Shown here: positions 61,016 to 64,000 of the stretch, in pieces
Position numbering within the stretch: position 1 is the first letter of the stretch
How the letters are laid out: each line of letters starts with the position of its first letter
From: Lichenicola sp965198655
Lineage (GTDB): Bacteria; Pseudomonadota; Alphaproteobacteria; Acetobacterales; Acetobacteraceae
Direction: 5' to 3'
NCBI GenBank assembly: GCA_965198655.1
Contig: OZ240668.1
Coordinates: forward strand, 1,364,001-1,428,000
Length of the DNA: 64,000 nt
Program-made: the position numbers and the translations under genes
The notes under the pieces: generated by a model
What the model saw: the letters and a program-made list of their open reading frames with translations, nothing else
The model's database searches: none
Told to the model about the DNA's origin: nothing

Positions 61016-62272
61016 TCAGCCGGCGCAGGCCCTGCCGTAGGTCCGCAGCACGTCGCGCACCGCCTCGACCAGCAGCGCCCGCGCGTCCGGCTTCAGCAGG
61101 CCGGCCATCACCCGCTCGTACAGCCGTGGCAGGTACTGGCTGACCAGCGTTTCCGGCAGCACCAGACCGTCGAGCCGGCGTATCAGCGCTGCGGTGGCCG
61201 CGGTCGCTTCGGGCTCCGGCCAGTAGTAGCGGATGCGGTCGCTGTAGCTGTAGTGGCGCAGCACGCGCTGGGTGTCGGGCGGGCCCGGATAATGCGTCCG
61301 CCAGTGCCGCGGCTCCGCCAGCATCAGCGCCTCCATCTGCTCCGGCAGGCGCGCAGCGCCCGGCCGCAGCGCGGCTGCGATCGCGTCCAGCCCGTACAGC
61401 GCCTCGCGCAGGGCGAAGGTCAGGCCGGGCCCCACCTTCAGGATCGGGAACCCGTCCCGCACCAGACGGCGCAGCGCTCCTTCCGGCTGGTAGTCGGTGG
61501 AATGCGCTTCGAACACCAGGCCGGGCAGGCGGTCGAGGGCGGCGGACAGCGCCTGCGCGGCGTCGGGCTTGTACACCGCGACGGCCTCGTGCCCGAACTC
61601 GACGCCCGGCTGCACCACCAGGGCGATCACTCGGTCCCAGGCGCCGTCGGCGACGCCGCGAAACGCCGCCTCGTGCACCGCGTGGGTGGCCAGCGCCGCC
61701 TCCGGGGCGGTCGGCCGCAGGTGGTCGAGCCCCTCGGTGGCGCCGCCGGGCGTCGGCACCTCGGTGCCGATCACGTAGACCGCCCGGCCGGGTGCTGCGT
61801 CCTCCGCGCGCGCGGCCAGCTGCGCCGCCCGTTCCGCGGTGACGCGGTCGTCCAGCGCCGCCGGCTCGCCAGCGCAGCCCATGCTGCAGTCGAGGTGCAG
61901 CTTGCCGTAGCCCGCAGCGGCATAGGCGGCGATCATGTCGCCGGCGCGGCGCGTAGCCTCGGCGGCGGGGAGGTGCCTCCACGGGTTGGGCCCGAGATGG
62001 TCGCCGCCCAGGATGATCCGCTGTGTCGGGAAGCCGACGCGGTCCGCGATGTCGAGGACGAATCGACGGAACCCCTCCGGAGTCATGCCGGTGTAGCCGC
62101 CCTCCTGGTTGACCTGGTTGCAGGTGGCCTCGATCAGCGCGTCCGCGCCGTCGTCCCCGGCCTGCAGCAGGGCCGCCTCGATCACCAGCGGGTGTGCCGA
62201 GCACACCGAGGTGATGCCCCGCGGCCGGCCTTCCGCCCGGTACCCGGCGAGCCGCGACAGGATCGTGTCCAT
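61016..62272 (-). CDS. PF08013 protein (GatZ/KbaZ-like), candidate D-tagatose 6-phosphate 4-epimerase
   Basis: A 418-residue TIM-barrel protein of the GatZ/KbaZ family: RPRGITSVCSAHPLVIEAAL, CNQVNQEGGYTGMTPEGFR, LGGDHLGPNPWRHLPAAEA, KLHLDCSMGCAGEPAALDD and VYVIGTEVPTPGGATEG. In E. coli members are called non-catalytic subunits of tagatose-bisphosphate aldolase. In Agrobacterium tumefaciens C58 a PF08013 member is a D-tagatose 6-phosphate 4-epimerase, making D-fructose 6-phosphate. The lack of a GatY/KbaY aldolase gene here and the adjacent PfkB kinase favour the epimerase reading. ATG at 62272. Confidence 0.88.
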   Translation of the reverse strand: MDTILSRLAGYRAEGRPRGITSVCSAHPLVIEAALLQAGDDGADALIEATCNQVNQEGGYTGMTPEGFRRFVLDIADRVGFPTQRIILGGDHLGPNPWRHLPAAEATRRAGDMIAAYAAAGYGKLHLDCSMGCAGEPAALDDRVTAERAAQLAARAEDAAPGRAVYVIGTEVPTPGGATEGLDHLRPTAPEAALATHAVHEAAFRGVADGAWDRVIALVVQPGVEFGHEAVAVYKPDAAQALSAALDRLPGLVFEAHSTDYQPEGALRRLVRDGFPILKVGPGLTFALREALYGLDAIAAALRPGAARLPEQMEALMLAEPRHWRTHYPGPPDTQRVLRHYSYSDRIRYYWPEPEATAATAALIRRLDGLVLPETLVSQYLPRLYERVMAGLLKPDARALLVEAVRDVLRTYGRACAG

Positions 62273-62285
62273 GCAGGTAGCCCTT

Positions 62286-63047
62286 TCAGCGGATGGTGTA
62301 GCCGCCATCGATCGGCAGGTTGGCGCCGTTGATCATCGCCGCGGCGCCGCTGGCCAGGAACAGCACGCCGAGCGCCACCTCCTCCGGCTCGGCGAAGCGC
62401 CGGGTCGGGATGTCGGCCTTCGCCCGCTCGCCTTTCTCGCCGGCCCAGCCGACCAGCGCCATCGGCGAGTTGACCACGGTGGGCGAGACGCAGTTGACTG
62501 TGATCCCGCGCGGGCCCCACTCGATCGCCATGCAGCGCGCCATGCCGAGCAGGCCGGTCTTTGCGGCGCAGTAGGCGGTGTGCTGATCCAGTCCCACCAC
62601 CGCCGCCTGCGAGGCGATGAACACCACCCGGCCATGGCCGCGCGCCAGCATGTGCGGCGCCACGGTGCGGGTGACGAGGTACTGGGCGCTGAGGTTGATC
62701 GACACGACCTTGTTCCAGTCGGCGGTCGGGATGTCCTCGGCCGGCCCTACGTGCCCGATGCCGGCGTTGTTCACCAGCACGTCGATCCGGCCGAACGCCG
62801 CGACGACGGCATCCACCGTGTCGGCCACCTCCCGCTCGACGGAAAGGTCCAGCACGAAGCCGCGGGCGGTTCCGCCATGCCGCTCGGCTACCGCCTGCAC
62901 GGATGGATCGCGGTCCAGCAGCGCCAGCCGCGCGCCGCGCTCGGCGAATGCCGACGCCAGGGACTGGCCGATCCCGCCGGCCGCACCGGTGATGACCACG
63001 ACGCGGTCCCGCAGGTCGAACGCGGTGGTGAAGTCCAGTGCCGGCAT
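62286..63047 (-). CDS. SDR-family polyol dehydrogenase (galactitol-dehydrogenase-like)
   Basis: A 253-residue SDR: VVVITGAAGGIGQSLASAFA, DRDPSVQ after beta-2 (Asp, so NAD preferred), NNAGIGHVGPAEDIPTADWN, FIASQAAVVGLDQHTAYCAA with catalytic Ser and Tyr, and the end LPIDGGYTIR. The N-terminal FDLRDRVVVITGA and C-terminal DGGYT resemble galactitol dehydrogenase and related polyol SDRs. A second dehydrogenase in the same operon as SmoS suggests that more than one polyol, or two steps, are handled. It lies 13 bp before the PF08013 gene start. Confidence 0.83.
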   Translation of the reverse strand: MPALDFTTAFDLRDRVVVITGAAGGIGQSLASAFAERGARLALLDRDPSVQAVAERHGGTARGFVLDLSVEREVADTVDAVVAAFGRIDVLVNNAGIGHVGPAEDIPTADWNKVVSINLSAQYLVTRTVAPHMLARGHGRVVFIASQAAVVGLDQHTAYCAAKTGLLGMARCMAIEWGPRGITVNCVSPTVVNSPMALVGWAGEKGERAKADIPTRRFAEPEEVALGVLFLASGAAAMINGANLPIDGGYTIR

Positions 63048-63060
63048 GGACGAGAACTCC

Positions 63061-64000
63061 TCAGTTCCGGGCCACGATCAGGGCGTCGAGCTCGAGGAAC
63101 GTGGAGGTGCCCTCCATCGGCCCGCGACGCCCGACCGCCAGGGCGCCGCTGGCGTTGGCGTAGCGCAGGCTGTCGGGAACGCTGCGCCCCTGCTGCCGGC
63201 AGGTGACGAAGGTGGCGCCGAAGCAGTCCCCGGCGCCGGTGGGATCGATCTCGGTCGCGGCGAAGGCGGGCATGTGGAGGGCGTGCGCGCGGTCGTGGAA
63301 GCTGGCGCCCTCCCTGCCGCGCTTGACCACGATGGCGGACACGCCGAGGTCCAGGATCTCGGCGATGGCGCCTTCTTCCGTGACCGCCTTCGTGAGCAGC
63401 GTCAGCTCCGGCCCGCTCGGCATGAACAGGTCGCAGCAACGCAGCATCATCTCCAGGGCGTCGCGCATCCCCGGCAGGGCCAGCATCTCCTTGCGCCCGT
63501 TCGGATCGAACGAGATCGTGCCGCCCTGGGACTTCACCTGTTCCGCCGCCCGCCTCGCCGCGTCGATCAGTTCGGGGGAGAACAGGGACGAGCCCATGAC
63601 GTGAAGGTGCGCGCATTCCGAGAGCAGGCGCTCGCCCTCGGCGGCGATCCGGGTCTGGCCGCAGGCGCTGTGCCTGATGTTGAACACGAAGTCGCGCTCG
63701 CCGTCGTGGCGATAGCGCACGAAGGCGCTGCCGGTGACGTGGTCGGGGTGCACGCGGACCGCGCTGACATCCACGCCGTCGCGGTGGAGGCGCTCGACGG
63801 TCAGCCGCCCGAAATCGTCGTCGCCGACCGCGGCGATCAGGCCGGCGGGGTGGCCGAGCCTGGCCACCTGGTCGATGAAGATGGCGGGGGCTCCGGACGG
63901 GAACGGCCCCCGCAGCGCCAGCGGCTCGCGGAAGCCGCGGCCGGGCTGCTCCGCCATGATCTCGACCACGATCTCGCCGAGGGCGACGATGCGGCCCGGG
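63061..64000 (-). CDS. PfkB family carbohydrate kinase, 5' end beyond window
   Basis: At least 313 residues. The frame is open to the right edge, where the translation reads GRIVALGEIVVEIMAEQP, the usual start of these kinases, so only a few codons are missing. A GTG at 63969 lies inside this conserved strand and is not the likely start. Features are PAIFIDQVARLGHPAGLIAA, VGDDDFGRLTVERL, and the catalytic loop EIDPTGAGDCFGATFV with Asp as base. In Agrobacterium a PfkB kinase of this context phosphorylates D-tagatose at C6; the same role is proposed here. It is the first visible gene of the polyol operon. Confidence 0.88.
   Translation of the reverse strand, partial: PGRIVALGEIVVEIMAEQPGRGFREPLALRGPFPSGAPAIFIDQVARLGHPAGLIAAVGDDDFGRLTVERLHRDGVDVSAVRVHPDHVTGSAFVRYRHDGERDFVFNIRHSACGQTRIAAEGERLLSECAHLHVMGSSLFSPELIDAARRAAEQVKSQGGTISFDPNGRKEMLALPGMRDALEMMLRCCDLFMPSGPELTLLTKAVTEEGAIAEILDLGVSAIVVKRGREGASFHDRAHALHMPAFAATEIDPTGAGDCFGATFVTCRQQGRSVPDSLRYANASGALAVGRRGPMEGTSTFLELDALIVARN

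Overview
The window is a high-GC (roughly 70% by eye) bacterial chromosome segment. Gene content, codon use and gene orders such as purC-purS-purQ-purL-bolA-grxD, a membrane-anchored CycM-type cytochrome c and paired DUF1800/DUF1501 genes point to an alphaproteobacterium, most likely Rhodospirillales/Acetobacteraceae. That placement is inference from content; no rRNA or tRNA gene is present to test it. Most of the window is ordinary chromosome, with many 4-bp ATGA/GTGA/TTGA start-stop overlaps that mark translationally coupled operons.

Layout, left to right. 1-10 kb: the tail of a membrane acyltransferase, katG with an OxyR-like site upstream, a TetR gene coupled to a TPR/GT41 glycosyltransferase gene, a divergent EthD-DUF4188 pair, and a sugar ABC importer (binding protein, ATPase, permease). 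10-21.6 kb: glutathionyl-hydroquinone reductase with a Mop protein, a sulfotransferase, an AAC(6')-like acetyltransferase, an SHS-type MFS carrier, a degenerate S24-type regulator, pyrD and a HAD hydrolase, YqgE/AlgH, an SDR and PPK2. 21.7-26 kb: a large beta-propeller GGDEF protein and an AT-rich, gene-poor stretch with a small secreted protein and a possible transposase relic. 26-34 kb: clpA and clpS, a D,D-carboxypeptidase, map-ggt, and a TerC-family protein. 34-42 kb: purB, an NRDE protein, and purC-purS-(Rap1a/Tai-like)-purQ-purL-bolA-grxD. 42-54 kb: DUF1501/DUF1800, yraN, cardiolipin-synthase-like protein, EEP nuclease/phosphatase, AI-2E protein, an XRE regulator, sseA-metC, DUF3072 and comM. 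54-58.5 kb: serA, hisN with a diheme cytochrome c, and pheA. 58.8-64 kb: a polyol operon running off the right edge (PfkB kinase, SDR, PF08013 protein, SmoS-like dehydrogenase, solute-binding protein).

The most distinctive feature is a set of seven dispersed intergenic repeats, 115-172 bp, in two related families. They share inverted ends resembling AAGGCCAGGGCTCTGCCC but have different palindromic cores. All sit beside gene 3' ends; one lies inside the pur operon and one supplies the last codons of the TPR glycosyltransferase gene. No transposase gene that could move them is visible. The polyol operon resembles the Agrobacterium route polyol to D-tagatose to D-tagatose 6-phosphate to D-fructose 6-phosphate, which uses a PfkB kinase and a PF08013 4-epimerase. 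I found no CRISPR array, intact insertion sequence, prophage, defence island or secondary-metabolite cluster.
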